Assembly: GCA_001513145.1 (NCBI GenBank)
Contig: LFSP01000023.1
Location: forward strand, 1 to 55,495
From: Clostridia bacterium DTU025
GTDB lineage: Bacteria; Bacillota; DTU025
Length of the DNA: 55,495 nucleotides
Reading direction: 5' to 3'
Under the pieces are notes generated by a model. It made no database searches. It was given only the letters and a program-made list of their open reading frames with translations, and was not told where the DNA came from. A program made the position numbers and the translations under genes. The stretch's first letter is position 1, and the number at the start of each line of letters is the position of its first letter. Shown piece after piece: positions 42,848 through 50,995 of this stretch.

Positions 42848-44000
42848 CGGCTTTCGTCAAGCACGTTTCCACGATCCTCAGCCCCACGGCCTCGAAGGCC
42901 AACACGCCGGGAACCACCACAGCCGCCATCAGCCCGGCCTGTTCCGGCAACGCACCGCTGGCGGCAAGGACCAGGCCAGTCGCCAGGCCGGCGTGGGGCG
43001 TGAGGCACAGCCCCAGGAACCTTCGCACGGAGGCCTCCGCCTGCACGAACCTTCCGGCAAGGCCGGCCCCTGAAACCTTGCCCACAACACGCATGGCCAC
43101 GTAAGCTGCCAGCAGAACGCCGGCGCCCAGCACCTGCCCTGTCTGCACGGTCACGCCAGCCAGTGCCAGCACCAGGACGTACAGGGGAGCCGAAAACCTG
43201 TCGATGGCAGCAAACAGCCTGCGGGAGCCCATCACCAGGTTAGTTACCACTGCGCCAAAGACCAGGCAGGCTATGACTGGCGACGTATGCATCCTATCTG
43301 ACAGGCCGGATGCGAGCAACACGGCGCCCACCAGCACCACAGTGAGCTCGTCGCCGCCTCTTACCTGCCTTATGAAGTACGCAAGGGCGATCCCGGCCAC
43401 CGAGCCCACCAGTAGGGAACCGAAGACCTCCCATAGCACTATACCTGCCATGCCCAGGAGCGACTGCGACACGGCCCACTGGGCAAGGGCCCGGGCCACT
43501 GCAAGCACCACGGAAAACAGCAGCAGGCAAAGCGCGTCGTTGATGGCAACCACAGAGAGCAGAGCGTTGGTGAGCTGCCCACCGGCACGGAGGCGCCGGG
43601 TGACCAGTACCGTCGACGCAGGCGAGGTGGTGGCCGCTATGGCCCCCAGCGCCAGCCCCAACTCTATTCGGAAGCCGAGAGCCACGGTCACAGCTGATAT
43701 CAGGATCACACAGGCTAGAGCCTGCCCGAAAGCCATGCCCATGGCTCCGCGTGGGAAGCCTCTGAGCCTGGACGCCTCAAGCTCGCCCCCGACCACGAAC
43801 GCGATCAGCCCTAGGCCGATGTCGGCGGCAAGCGCCATCCCCGCCGGGGTGACGGCCTCCCTGAGTCCGGGCAGCAACTGACCCACGGCCATGCCTGCCA
43901 GTATGTATCCAGCAGCTGAGGAGAAGCCCAGGGCCGCCACAACGCCGCCCACGACGGCGCTGGCAAGCATCACAAGGCCAACGGCGAGCACACTAATCAT
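42816..44000 (-). CDS. CPA2-type cation:proton antiporter
   Basis: A 394-residue polytopic protein with about 12 membrane helices and the Na+/H+ exchanger pattern: GYILAGMAVGQLLPG, FVVGGELEASRLRGF, AIAATTSPASTVLVTRRL and AINDALCLLLFSVVL (conserved acidic residue in a membrane helix), HTSPVIACLVFGAVVTNL. No C-terminal TrkA-N domain is attached. It follows the PII-like gene by 22 bp, a pairing that suggests nucleotide control of ion exchange. Ion selectivity cannot be told from sequence. Confidence 0.87.
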   Translation of the reverse strand: MISVLAVGLVMLASAVVGGVVAALGFSSAAGYILAGMAVGQLLPGLREAVTPAGMALAADIGLGLIAFVVGGELEASRLRGFPRGAMGMAFGQALACVILISAVTVALGFRIELGLALGAIAATTSPASTVLVTRRLRAGGQLTNALLSVVAINDALCLLLFSVVLAVARALAQWAVSQSLLGMAGIVLWEVFGSLLVGSVAGIALAYFIRQVRGGDELTVVLVGAVLLASGLSDRMHTSPVIACLVFGAVVTNLVMGSRRLFAAIDRFSAPLYVLVLALAGVTVQTGQVLGAGVLLAAYVAMRVVGKVSGAGLAGRFVQAEASVRRFLGLCLTPHAGLATGLVLAASGALPEQAGLMAAVVVPGVLAFEAVGLRIVETCLTKAGEAQGDTRSS

Positions 44001-44022
44001 GGCGCAACATCTCCGCCCCCGG

Positions 44023-44373
44023 CTAGGTTGACTGCTTGGGCAAGCCTACAACACGGCCGACGGGCACGGTAAACACCAGACCGGTGCCCGGTCTGCTCAA
44101 GTCTCCAACTACCTGCTGCACAGCATTGATGGCCTTGTCGACCTCGTCATCATCGAGCAGCGCGAAGATCGTGCGATTGTGCGGACGGCTTTCGTTGAGG
44201 TGATGCCGAAGAGCCGCGAAAATCGGAATCGATGCCACGTCTGAAGCTGAGAGAGCCCTTCCCATCCCCATGCTCTCAACGCAGGTAGCACCGCTTATTC
44301 CCGCTCTATAGAAGGATGCGAATAGATCGTCTAGAAGATTGGTGTCGTTCAGGACTACGAACAACAGCTGCAA
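44023..44373 (-). CDS. PII-like signalling protein (GlnB/CutA fold)
   Basis: A 116-residue protein with the ferredoxin-like pattern of PII-type regulators: a first strand LQLLFVVLND, a helix LLDDLFASFYRAGISGATCVES, a loop region, a NRTIFALLDDDEVDKAINAVQQVVG strand-helix and an end strand TGLVFTVPVGRVVGL. The T-loop differs from GlnB and there is no uridylylated-tyrosine motif, so it belongs to the wider PII-like group often next to transporters. The TTG at 44373 (8 bases after GGGAGG) is preferred to the GTG at 44382 that abuts the site. The ligand, likely a nucleotide, is unknown. Confidence 0.72.
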   Translation of the reverse strand: MQLLFVVLNDTNLLDDLFASFYRAGISGATCVESMGMGRALSASDVASIPIFAALRHHLNESRPHNRTIFALLDDDEVDKAINAVQQVVGDLSRPGTGLVFTVPVGRVVGLPKQST

Positions 44374-44429
44374 CCCCGTCACCTCCCGGGCGGAGACGGA
44401 CGATGGACACCTATCGTGCGGTTATCGCT

Positions 44430-44435
44430 ATTATA
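44430..44435 (-). promoter_or_regulatory. -10 element for the PII-like/antiporter/cyclase operon
   Basis: A perfect TATAAT on the minus strand about 50 bases upstream of the PII-like gene, in the short gap shared with the divergent cyclase-family gene. The -35 is not evident. Confidence 0.4.
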
Positions 44436-44470
44436 CACCACTCGCCGGCAAGAGGAGTTGTAAACCAGCC

Positions 44471-45040
44471 ATGTTTCGTCTAATCGACATCACTTTTCCG
44501 ATTTGTCCCCGAATGCAGGTATGGCCAGGCGATCCCGAAATCCGGTTTCACCCAGGCGCCGTGGTCCGAGTGGAACTCGGGGCGCACACGGGCACTCACG
44601 TTGACGCGCCCAGACACTACGTGGAGGATGGAGCCACCGTGGACCAGCTGGATCTTGCCGACCTCTGCGGGCCCTGCAGGGTGCTGGACGTTGCCGGCAT
44701 GGATCGGGTGCAGTTGCGCGAGGCATTCGAGGAGTGCCGCCGAGACGGCGTAGGTCGGGTGTTGCTGAAAGCCGAAGGCGGCGCCACGTTGGACCTGGAG
44801 GGCGCACACGCGGCCAAGCGCGCCGGCCTCCGCCTGGTCGGAACGGAATCGATGTCAATTGAGGAAGCTTCCGGTGACGGATCCGTTCACAGGACGCTGC
44901 TGGAAGCCGGCATTCTCATCTTGGAGAGGCTTCGGCTCGACTTCGCTGCCCCAGGCGATTACATGCTGTGGGCGCTACCTATTCCTCTCGCAGGGCTCGA
45001 CGGAGCCCCTTGCAGAGTCGTCCTCCAATGCATTCGATAA
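44471..45040 (+). CDS. Cyclase family protein (kynurenine-formamidase-like)
   Basis: A 189-residue metal-dependent hydrolase of the cyclase family. FRLIDITFPICPRMQVWPGDP opens it, and AHTGTHVDAPRHYVEDGATV carries the HxGTHxDxPxH metal-binding motif. LRLVGTESMSIEE matches the second conserved region. Members include kynurenine formamidase KynB and isatin hydrolase; with no kyn genes nearby the substrate is open. The ATG at 44471 has a GAGGAG site rather far upstream. Confidence 0.85.
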   Translation: MFRLIDITFPICPRMQVWPGDPEIRFHPGAVVRVELGAHTGTHVDAPRHYVEDGATVDQLDLADLCGPCRVLDVAGMDRVQLREAFEECRRDGVGRVLLKAEGGATLDLEGAHAAKRAGLRLVGTESMSIEEASGDGSVHRTLLEAGILILERLRLDFAAPGDYMLWALPIPLAGLDGAPCRVVLQCIR

Positions 45041-45098
45041 CCATGGCAGCAGACGTCCTTCCTTGGAGCGTTAGGCCTTGTAGTGCAGGAACGCACCA

Positions 45099-45127
45099 GT
45101 ATGCAGCTGCTTTGCGCGGCCACACTA
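45099..45127 (+). promoter_or_regulatory. Candidate sigma-G (forespore) promoter of the SASP gene
   Basis: GTATG (45099-45103), a 17-base spacer, then CACACTA (45121-45127). This fits the forespore consensus GnATR and CATnnTA with one mismatch. It would give a leader of about 35 bases before the SASP ATG, and SASP genes are normally sigma-G dependent. Confidence 0.55.
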
Positions 45128-45169
45128 CAGGTGCTGCCGAATCACCTATGCGAAGGGAGGATGATTTGC

Positions 45170-45499
45170 ATGGCACGAAGGAGCAGCAACAAGAACCGGA
45201 TCCTCAATCCTCAGGCACGTCAAGCGCTTGATCAGATGAAATACGAGATCGCCAGCCAGGTAGGCATCGACTACAACTCCTACGGCGGCTACCTTGGCGA
45301 TATCCCCGCTCGTGAGGCGGGCAGGATCGGCGGCCAGATGGTGAAGCAGATGATCGCCGCCGCCGAGCAGAGCCTGATCAGCCAGACGGTGGCAGGCGCG
45401 CAGGCCAGCTTCAACCAGGCTCTGAGACCCGGGAACTTCGCGCAGGACGTAACGTCAGGCTTCTCAACAACGACCAATCCCAACCTGACCAAGTCGTAA
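45170..45499 (+). CDS. Alpha/beta-type small acid-soluble spore protein with extended C-terminus
   Basis: A 109-residue DNA-binding spore protein that would saturate and protect the chromosome in dormant spores. The core ALDQMKYEIASQVGIDY includes the GPR protease cleavage region, and YLGDIPAREAGRIGGQMVKQMIAAAEQSL is the second conserved helix block. About 40 extra residues follow (ISQTVAGAQASFNQALRPGN to the end), beyond the usual 60-75-residue length. The ATG at 45170 has GGGAGG 9 bases upstream. Flanked by a sigma-G-like promoter and a strong terminator, so monocistronic. Confidence 0.93.
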   Translation: MARRSSNKNRILNPQARQALDQMKYEIASQVGIDYNSYGGYLGDIPAREAGRIGGQMVKQMIAAAEQSLISQTVAGAQASFNQALRPGNFAQDVTSGFSTTTNPNLTKS

Positions 45500-45516
45500 C
45501 GGGTTACTCGGCAGTA

Positions 45517-45555
45517 CGGCGCCCATCCCGGCGGCTTTCGCCGGAACGGGCGCCG
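45517..45555 (+). terminator. Terminator after the SASP gene
   Basis: CGGCGCCC (45517-45524) pairs with GGGCGCCG (45548-45555), and inside it CCGGCG (45528-45533) pairs with CGCCGG (45539-45544) around a GCTTT loop. ATTCCCGTTTG follows. It lies between convergent genes and may serve both. Confidence 0.7.
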
Positions 45556-45575
45556 ATTCCCGTTTGCGGTGCCCG

Positions 45576-46358
45576 TCACTGGCGCGGATAGCTCATCCAG
45601 TACATGCCGGCCACCAGAAGGCCGCCCCCCACCATGTTGCCCAAGGTCACCGGCACCAAGTTCCGCGCCACGCCGGCCGCCAGTTGGGCGAAGGGCACAC
45701 CGGCTATGAGATGGCCGGCGGGCACGTAGAACATGTTGGCCACGCAGTGCTCCCCGCCGATGGTAACGAAGGTGGCAACTGCCATGGCGGCGGGGAGCAT
45801 CCGGCCGGTCACGTCGTCGGCGGCGTACGACATCCACACCGACAGGGCCACCAGCCAGTTGCACAGCACGCCCCTGGTGAAGCCTGCCCACCACCCCATC
45901 GCGCACTTCGCCGCGGCAGTCGCGGCCATGGCCTCCCCCACTGCGCCACCGGCCTGCTGCCACAGGCCGCTCTGCCAGTAGAGCCACGCGGCGAATCCCG
46001 CCCCTACCAGATTCGACGCGAACACCAACGCCCAGTTTCGCAGGGTTTTCGACATGCTGATCCTGCGGTCAAGGAGCGCCACCACCAGAAGCATGTTGCC
46101 CGTGAACAGCTCGGCGCCGGCGATGAGCACCATCACGATGCCAACGGTGAACACAGCCGACGAGATCAGTTTCACCATACCGGGCCCTGCCCAATCGCCG
46201 AGGGTGGCCGAAACCGAAGAGGCCACCATCGCCGCCATAGCGATGTACGCTCCGGCGAGCATGCCCAGGGTAAACGTGCGCCGGATAGGCATCTCGGCCT
46301 TCACAACCCCCTGATCGGATGCAAACTGCCTGATCTCCTGCGGAGTCCTGTAAGCCAC
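45576..46358 (-). CDS. Formate/nitrite transporter family channel (FocA/NirC-like)
   Basis: A 260-residue membrane protein with six hydrophobic segments, the FNT fold. Family marks are FTLGMLAGAYIAMAAMV, GAELFTGNMLLVVALL, and IGGEHCVANMFYVPAG with the conserved central histidine of the pore. Members move formate, nitrite, lactate or hydrosulfide. Start GTG at 46358 with GGAGG 9 bases upstream; the open frame further upstream is not conserved. The gene stands alone, convergent with the SASP gene; specificity unknown. Confidence 0.88.
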   Translation of the reverse strand: MAYRTPQEIRQFASDQGVVKAEMPIRRTFTLGMLAGAYIAMAAMVASSVSATLGDWAGPGMVKLISSAVFTVGIVMVLIAGAELFTGNMLLVVALLDRRISMSKTLRNWALVFASNLVGAGFAAWLYWQSGLWQQAGGAVGEAMAATAAAKCAMGWWAGFTRGVLCNWLVALSVWMSYAADDVTGRMLPAAMAVATFVTIGGEHCVANMFYVPAGHLIAGVPFAQLAAGVARNLVPVTLGNMVGGGLLVAGMYWMSYPRQ

Positions 46359-46512
46359 CTGATCCAACCTCCACAAAGTGCTGAATCTGCCCGCATTTCC
46401 ATCTTTGCGCCTGCTCAGTGCGCTTCCTCCACTTACCACAGGGAATCCCACATATGCGCGTCGAATCTAGAACACCCAGACCCAGTAAAGTATCAGAAAG
46501 GAGTTGCAGCTA

Positions 46513-47328
46513 TTGAGTTCCAGAATCAGCAGCAAGGTCCGTCGCGCTTTGGCGGCAACTGTGGGTGCACTGTTCATCATCGCTCTAGCTGCCACCACCG
46601 TCTCAGCAGCGACCTACACGGTCCGCTACGGCGACAGCCTGTACCTCATCGCGAAGAAGTACGGAGTCACCGTGTCAGCGATCAAGGCGGCTAACGGCCT
46701 TCAGAGCGACGTGATCTACCCCGGGCAGGTGCTGAGCATACCCTCGTCCGGAGGATCGTCCACGCGGTACACCGTGCGCAGCGGCGATACTCTGTACCTG
46801 ATCGCCCAGAGGTACGGAACCACCGTCAGCGCCATAATGAGCGCCAACGGGCTCTGGTCCAGCACCATCTACCCGGGCCAATCCCTCATCATCCCTGGCC
46901 AAGCAGGCGGTAACGGTAGTAATTCGCCGTCGCCCAACTATCCGCCTGCCGGTGGCTACACGGAATCCGACATTTACCTGCTGGCGAAGCTCGTCACCGC
47001 GGAGTCTGCCGGCGAACCATACACGGGCCAGGTGGCAGTGGCAGCCTCCGTGTTGAACAGGGTCAAAGACCCGTCATATCCCAATACCGTGCATGGGGTG
47101 ATCTACCAGGTCATAGATGGCAAGTACTATCAGTACAGCCCGGTCCTGGACGGCAGGATAAACAACATGCCGACCTCCACCGCCCTCCAAGCCGTGAGGG
47201 AGGCCATGGGCGGTTGGGATCCCTCGTTGGGCGCCCTGGGCTTCTACAACCCCAGCAAGACCTCGAACTACTGGGTCAAGTCGCGGCCGGTTACCACCAT
47301 CATCGGCAATCACGTCTTCTTCAGGTGA
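46513..47328 (+). CDS. LysM-containing cell wall hydrolase (SleB/CwlJ-like)
   Basis: A 271-residue exported protein. It has a signal peptide (1-31, ending VSA-ATY), two LysM peptidoglycan-binding repeats (YTVRYGDSLYLIAKKYGV and YTVRSGDTLYLIAQRYGT), a short linker, and a C-terminal Hydrolase_2 domain (about 150-271) with LLAKLVTAESAGEPYTGQVAVAASVLNRV and LGFYNPSKTSNYW. This is the SleB/CwlJ fold of spore cortex-lytic enzymes, whose catalytic Glu is in the AES motif. Start at the TTG at 46513, 9 bases after AAAGGAG. A role in germination or cortex maturation is likely but not proven by sequence. Confidence 0.9.
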   Translation: MSSRISSKVRRALAATVGALFIIALAATTVSAATYTVRYGDSLYLIAKKYGVTVSAIKAANGLQSDVIYPGQVLSIPSSGGSSTRYTVRSGDTLYLIAQRYGTTVSAIMSANGLWSSTIYPGQSLIIPGQAGGNGSNSPSPNYPPAGGYTESDIYLLAKLVTAESAGEPYTGQVAVAASVLNRVKDPSYPNTVHGVIYQVIDGKYYQYSPVLDGRINNMPTSTALQAVREAMGGWDPSLGALGFYNPSKTSNYWVKSRPVTTIIGNHVFFR

Positions 47329-47351
47329 GACTGCAGACCTCACACGCAGTC

Positions 47352-47379
47352 GCAGCCCGGCCTCTTGGGGCCGGGCTGC
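47352..47379 (+). terminator. Terminator after the LysM hydrolase gene
   Basis: An 11-bp perfect stem GCAGCCCGGCC/GGCCGGGCTGC with a 6-base loop, followed by CTTTACT. It is a clean G+C-rich hairpin 24 bp after the stop codon. Confidence 0.8.
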
Positions 47380-47380
47380 C

Positions 47381-47409
47381 TTTACTCTAGCGACAAATCG
47401 TAGTAGAAT
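47381..47409 (+). promoter_or_regulatory. Candidate promoter of the FmdB-family gene
   Basis: TTTACT at 47381-47386, a 17-base spacer and TAGAAT at 47404-47409. The -35 is formed by the T-stretch at the end of the preceding terminator. Confidence 0.5.
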
Positions 47410-47459
47410 TATGAATTGTTGAATAGACGCTGATTACAGGTCCGATGGAGGGACGTTCC

Positions 47460-47681
47460 ATGCCGATCTTCGAATACAAGTGCGAGAAGTGCGGGAAGTT
47501 TGAGTTCCTGCACGGCCCCAGGGAGGCCGCTCTGACCACGTGTCTCACGTGCGGATCCCCTGTGCAGAAGCTGATCAGCTCCAGGATGGGCATAGTGTTC
47601 CACGGATCGGGCTTTTACGTCACCGACAACCGGCCGGCATCGTACAAGTCCGATGCCAAAGCCGATTCAGCTTCGGCCTGA
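47460..47681 (+). CDS. FmdB-family zinc ribbon protein
   Basis: A 73-residue protein opening MPIFEYKCEKCGKFEFL and continuing TTCLTCGSPVQKLISSRMGIVFHGSGFYVTD. The two CxxC pairs form a zinc ribbon. FmdB proteins were named for a putative regulator of formamidase/amidase genes; most have no proven role. The ATG at 47460 has GGAGGG 8 bases upstream. It has its own promoter and stands alone between the LysM hydrolase and the propeller-like gene. Confidence 0.88.
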   Translation: MPIFEYKCEKCGKFEFLHGPREAALTTCLTCGSPVQKLISSRMGIVFHGSGFYVTDNRPASYKSDAKADSASA

Positions 47682-47730
47682 GCGCAGGGGCAGATCATGC
47701 GCCGGGAGCCACGCCGCTCCCGGCGTCTCG

Positions 47731-48867
47731 CTATCTAGACGGACCCCAATCCGGAAGAACGGAGTCGCCCCTGCCGGTTATCCTGTGAACGCCTCCCAGG
47801 AGCTCCACGATGTGCACGGCGTACGCTCCGCCGCCCGCCACCCTGGCAGACAAGGCCACAGCGTCGGATGAGTGGCTCCAGCTGAGCCCGGCGTAGCGCG
47901 GGTCGCTCACCAGCGTTACTGAGTCCACAGGACGTATCTCAGGGCCTGCCGCATCCACCTGGTAGAAGGTGACCGTCACAGCGCTCTCCATGCCCATCTG
48001 TGTCCCTGACTGAGCCGCCAGCATCGTGCAGTCAGGCGACCACTTGATGGACCACGGCCACAGGTCGGAGCCTACATCCACGCCTGCCCGGTCGCCGGTG
48101 AACCAGTCATGCACCTCAAGTCTAAGCTGGCCGTTTACTGTGGCCACGCACGCGTAAACGCTACCCATCGTGGCCCCGTGAACCGCCCACACCTGATCTT
48201 GCGGGCGCAACACCGCTTCCAGCTGGACGCTGGTGCCGTCCCCAAGGTCCACCAACACCGCCCGGCCGTCGCGTATCACGGCTATGGATCGGCCGCGTCC
48301 CATCCAGCTGGGACAGGCCCCCTCGATCCTGGCCACAAGCTCTCCTGAGGCCGACAGCACCTCCGTGACGCCGTCAGAGTCCCACGCCAGGAGTTCGCCT
48401 GTGGGAGACCACTTCGGCGACACGAAGCCAGAAGGAGAGCGCCCGATGGGAACCGGGCTCCCACCGTCAGTGCTCAGCACCGCCACTCGGCCGTCAGGGC
48501 CCTGGTAAGCCACGCGGTCCCCGTCCGGAGAGAGCACCGGCACTGAGCTCCAGGCGCATGCCCCTGCCTCGAGGACACGCACCTCTCCGGAGCATACATC
48601 GATGGCAACCAGGCAGGGGCCGGCTTGTCTGTTGGACACCGCTACGACGGTGCCCCGATGCCTGTGGGGAGACGGCACCGCCACAGCCTGCCCCGTCTGC
48701 AGGCTGTCACGCCTGCCTACCCCGGGGTTCAGTTCCTCAAGTAACCCCACGGGAACGCCGCGCGCGCCCGCTATCCTCAGAAGATCCTCGCCGGCCTCGG
48801 CCACGTACACGCCTTCCTGCCCTCGAGAGTAGCCCGTCATGAACATCACCCGCTTCGCAAGCTGCAC
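47731..48867 (-). CDS. LysM-like plus TolB/WD40-like beta-propeller protein
   Basis: A 378-residue protein of unclear function. Residues about 17-65 resemble a LysM module (GVYVAEAGEDLLRIAGARGV, then LEELNPGVGRRDSLQTGQAVAVP). The rest has repeated beta strands of TolB/PD40 type: VPVLSPDGDRVAYQGPDGRVAVL, SPKWSPTGELLAWDSDG, SIKWSPDCTMLAAQSG, LSWSHSSDAVALSAR. No signal peptide is obvious. Starts at GTG 48867, ATG 48846 or ATG 48840 are all possible; none has a good ribosome binding site. It is convergent with fmdB and downstream of the opp terminator. Confidence 0.65.
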   Translation of the reverse strand: MQLAKRVMFMTGYSRGQEGVYVAEAGEDLLRIAGARGVPVGLLEELNPGVGRRDSLQTGQAVAVPSPHRHRGTVVAVSNRQAGPCLVAIDVCSGEVRVLEAGACAWSSVPVLSPDGDRVAYQGPDGRVAVLSTDGGSPVPIGRSPSGFVSPKWSPTGELLAWDSDGVTEVLSASGELVARIEGACPSWMGRGRSIAVIRDGRAVLVDLGDGTSVQLEAVLRPQDQVWAVHGATMGSVYACVATVNGQLRLEVHDWFTGDRAGVDVGSDLWPWSIKWSPDCTMLAAQSGTQMGMESAVTVTFYQVDAAGPEIRPVDSVTLVSDPRYAGLSWSHSSDAVALSARVAGGGAYAVHIVELLGGVHRITGRGDSVLPDWGPSR

Positions 48868-48884
48868 TGCCTACCCATGATATA

Positions 48885-48915
48885 TGCCCCAGGCACCTCG
48901 ATGGTGCCTGGGGCA
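48885..48915 (-). terminator. Terminator of the opp operon
   Basis: A perfect 13-bp stem TGCCCCAGGCACC/GGTGCCTGGGGCA with a 5-base loop, 58 bp after the oppF stop. TATATCATGG follows on the minus strand; the T-run is weak but the stem is very stable. Confidence 0.72.
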
Positions 48916-48973
48916 CAGCACTTGCCCGCAGTGCAATTGAAATAGCCTGTGTCCAGTGTACTCCTCGCGGGCC

Positions 48974-50014
48974 TCAGCTCTTCCCGAACTGCCCCACCAG
49001 GTGGCACGCAGCCTGGTGCGTGCCCTCGAAGGTGCGGAACTCGGGCTCTTCGGCCTTGCAGCGGTCAATGGCGTACGGACACCTGGGATGCAGCCTGCAT
49101 CCAGACGGAGGGTTCACCGGGCTCGGTATCTCGCCCTTCAGGATGTCCGCAAAACCCCGGTGCCTGGGATCGGGCACGAACACGGCGCCGATCAACGCCT
49201 GGGTGTAGGGATGCAGCGGGTTGCCGATGACCTCATCGGCAGTGCCCAGCTCCACCATCTTACCCAGGTACATCACGGCGATCCTGTCGCATACGTGCCT
49301 GGCTGTGGCCAAGTCGTGGGTGATGTAGATGAAGGTGACGCCCCTCGACCTTGACAGCTCCAGCATGAGGTTGAGGACCTCTCCCCTGATGGACACGTCC
49401 AGCATGGACACTGGCTCGTCCGCCACGATGAAATCGGGATCCACCGAGAGCGCCCGGGCCACGGCGACGCGCTGACGCTGGCCGCCTGACAGCTCGTGCG
49501 GGTACCTGGTCATGTACTCCTCGGGAGGCAGCATCTCCACGTCAGCCAGCACCCTTGCCACGATGTCACGAGCCTCGTGAACGCTGCGCACGATCCCCTG
49601 TATCCTCAGGGGCTCGGAGATTATCGTCTGCACGTCCATCCGAGGGTTCATGGACTCGTAAGGATCCTGGAAGATCACCTGCATCTTCTTACGGAGCTTC
49701 TTCATCTCAGGCGGAGACAGGCTCATGATGTCGGTTCCCTCAAGGATGGCACTGCCGCTGGTGGCGTCGGTGAGCCTCAGGATGGTCCTGGCCAGCGTGG
49801 TCTTGCCGCAGCCGGACTCGCCAACAACCCCGAAGATCTCTCCCTTGTAGACGTCAAAGGAGACGTTGTCCACCGCCTTGAGCACCGGCGGCACCTTGGT
49901 GCGCAGAGCCTGGATGAGCCCCAGGCGCACCGGGAAGTGCTTCACCAGGTTCCTGACCTGCAGTATCACGTCGCCCTTCTTGAGCTCTGTATGCGCCGCC
50001 GTCATCGCTGCCAT
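48974..50014 (-). CDS. oppF: Oligopeptide ABC transporter ATP-binding protein OppF-like
   Basis: The 346-residue second ATPase of the peptide importer. Walker A GESGCGKTTLARTIL, Q-loop VIFQDPYESMNPRM, signature PHELSGGQRQRVAVARAL, Walker B PDFIVADEPVSMLDVS and switch His in YITHDLATA. The C-terminal oligopeptide-transporter extension has GCRLHPRCPYAIDRC, a cysteine motif that binds Fe-S in some members. It overlaps oppD by 13 bp and ends the operon. Confidence 0.95.
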   Translation of the reverse strand: MAAMTAAHTELKKGDVILQVRNLVKHFPVRLGLIQALRTKVPPVLKAVDNVSFDVYKGEIFGVVGESGCGKTTLARTILRLTDATSGSAILEGTDIMSLSPPEMKKLRKKMQVIFQDPYESMNPRMDVQTIISEPLRIQGIVRSVHEARDIVARVLADVEMLPPEEYMTRYPHELSGGQRQRVAVARALSVDPDFIVADEPVSMLDVSIRGEVLNLMLELSRSRGVTFIYITHDLATARHVCDRIAVMYLGKMVELGTADEVIGNPLHPYTQALIGAVFVPDPRHRGFADILKGEIPSPVNPPSGCRLHPRCPYAIDRCKAEEPEFRTFEGTHQAACHLVGQFGKS

Positions 50015-50994
50015 ACGTCTCCCCCCTGCTGCACGATCTCAGCCTTGTGGCAGGCCACCATGTGCTTGTTGCCGCCGATCTCTCTCACCGGAGGCTCCAC
50101 CTGCCTGCACTCGTCGTCGGCCAACGGACATCTAGGGTGGAACCTGCAGCCTGGCGGAGGCGCCAAGAGGTTTGGCGGGAACCCAGGCAGGCTCCTCACG
50201 GTGGTACGTTCAGCCTTGATGTTGGGGAAGGAACGCACCAGCCCCATGGCGTACGGGTGCGCCGGATTGACGTATACATCCATCACGGAGCCGTACTCCA
50301 CTACCTTGCCTGCATACATGATCACCACGGAATCGCAGGTCTGTGCGATGACCGACAGGTCGTGGGTGATCAGCATCATCGATAGGTTCAGCCGCTGCCT
50401 GAGCTCGGTGATGGCCTTAAGGATCTGGGCCTGAACCATCACGTCCAGCGCGGTGGTGGGCTCATCGGCGATGATCAGGTCCGGATGGCATGCCAGGGCC
50501 ATCGCGATCACCGCGCGCTGCTTCATGCCGCCGCTGAACTCGTGTGGGTACTCGCTGAACCTCTTGGGGTTTATCCCAACCAGCGCAAAGAGATCGTGGG
50601 TGCGCTTGATAGCCTCCTCCCTGGAGACGTCCTCGTGGTGGAGGATGGCCTCAACTATCTGCTCGCCCACACGGTGGACGGGGTTGAGGGCGTTCATCGC
50701 GCCCTGGAATATCATGGAGATACGTTTCCATCGTATGTCCTTCCTGAACTGCTCCTCCGCCATGGTGAGCAGCTCCTTGCCGTCCATCACCACACTGCCA
50801 CCATGATACTCGCCGTTGGAGGGCAGCAGGCGCAGTAAGGCCGAAGCCATGCTGGTCTTGCCGCAACCGGACTCACCGGCTATCCCCAGGGCCTTGCCTT
50901 TCTCGATCTCGAAGCTCACGGAGTCGACGGCACGAACATGGCCCCTGGCGGTGCGGTAGTACATCTTGAGGTCTCTAACTTCTAACAGGGCCAT
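50002..50994 (-). CDS. oppD: Oligopeptide ABC transporter ATP-binding protein OppD-like
   Basis: The 330-residue first ATPase of the importer. Walker A GESGCGKTSMASALL, Q-loop MIFQGAMNALNPVHRV, signature PHEFSGGMKQRAVIAMAL, Walker B PDLIIADEPTTALDVM, and the C-terminal cysteine motif GCRFHPRCPLADDEC. The ATG at 50994 follows the oppC stop by a single base. With OppF it forms the heterodimeric motor. Confidence 0.95.
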   Translation of the reverse strand: MALLEVRDLKMYYRTARGHVRAVDSVSFEIEKGKALGIAGESGCGKTSMASALLRLLPSNGEYHGGSVVMDGKELLTMAEEQFRKDIRWKRISMIFQGAMNALNPVHRVGEQIVEAILHHEDVSREEAIKRTHDLFALVGINPKRFSEYPHEFSGGMKQRAVIAMALACHPDLIIADEPTTALDVMVQAQILKAITELRQRLNLSMMLITHDLSVIAQTCDSVVIMYAGKVVEYGSVMDVYVNPAHPYAMGLVRSFPNIKAERTTVRSLPGFPPNLLAPPPGCRFHPRCPLADDECRQVEPPVREIGGNKHMVACHKAEIVQQGGDVWQR

Positions 50995-50995
50995 G

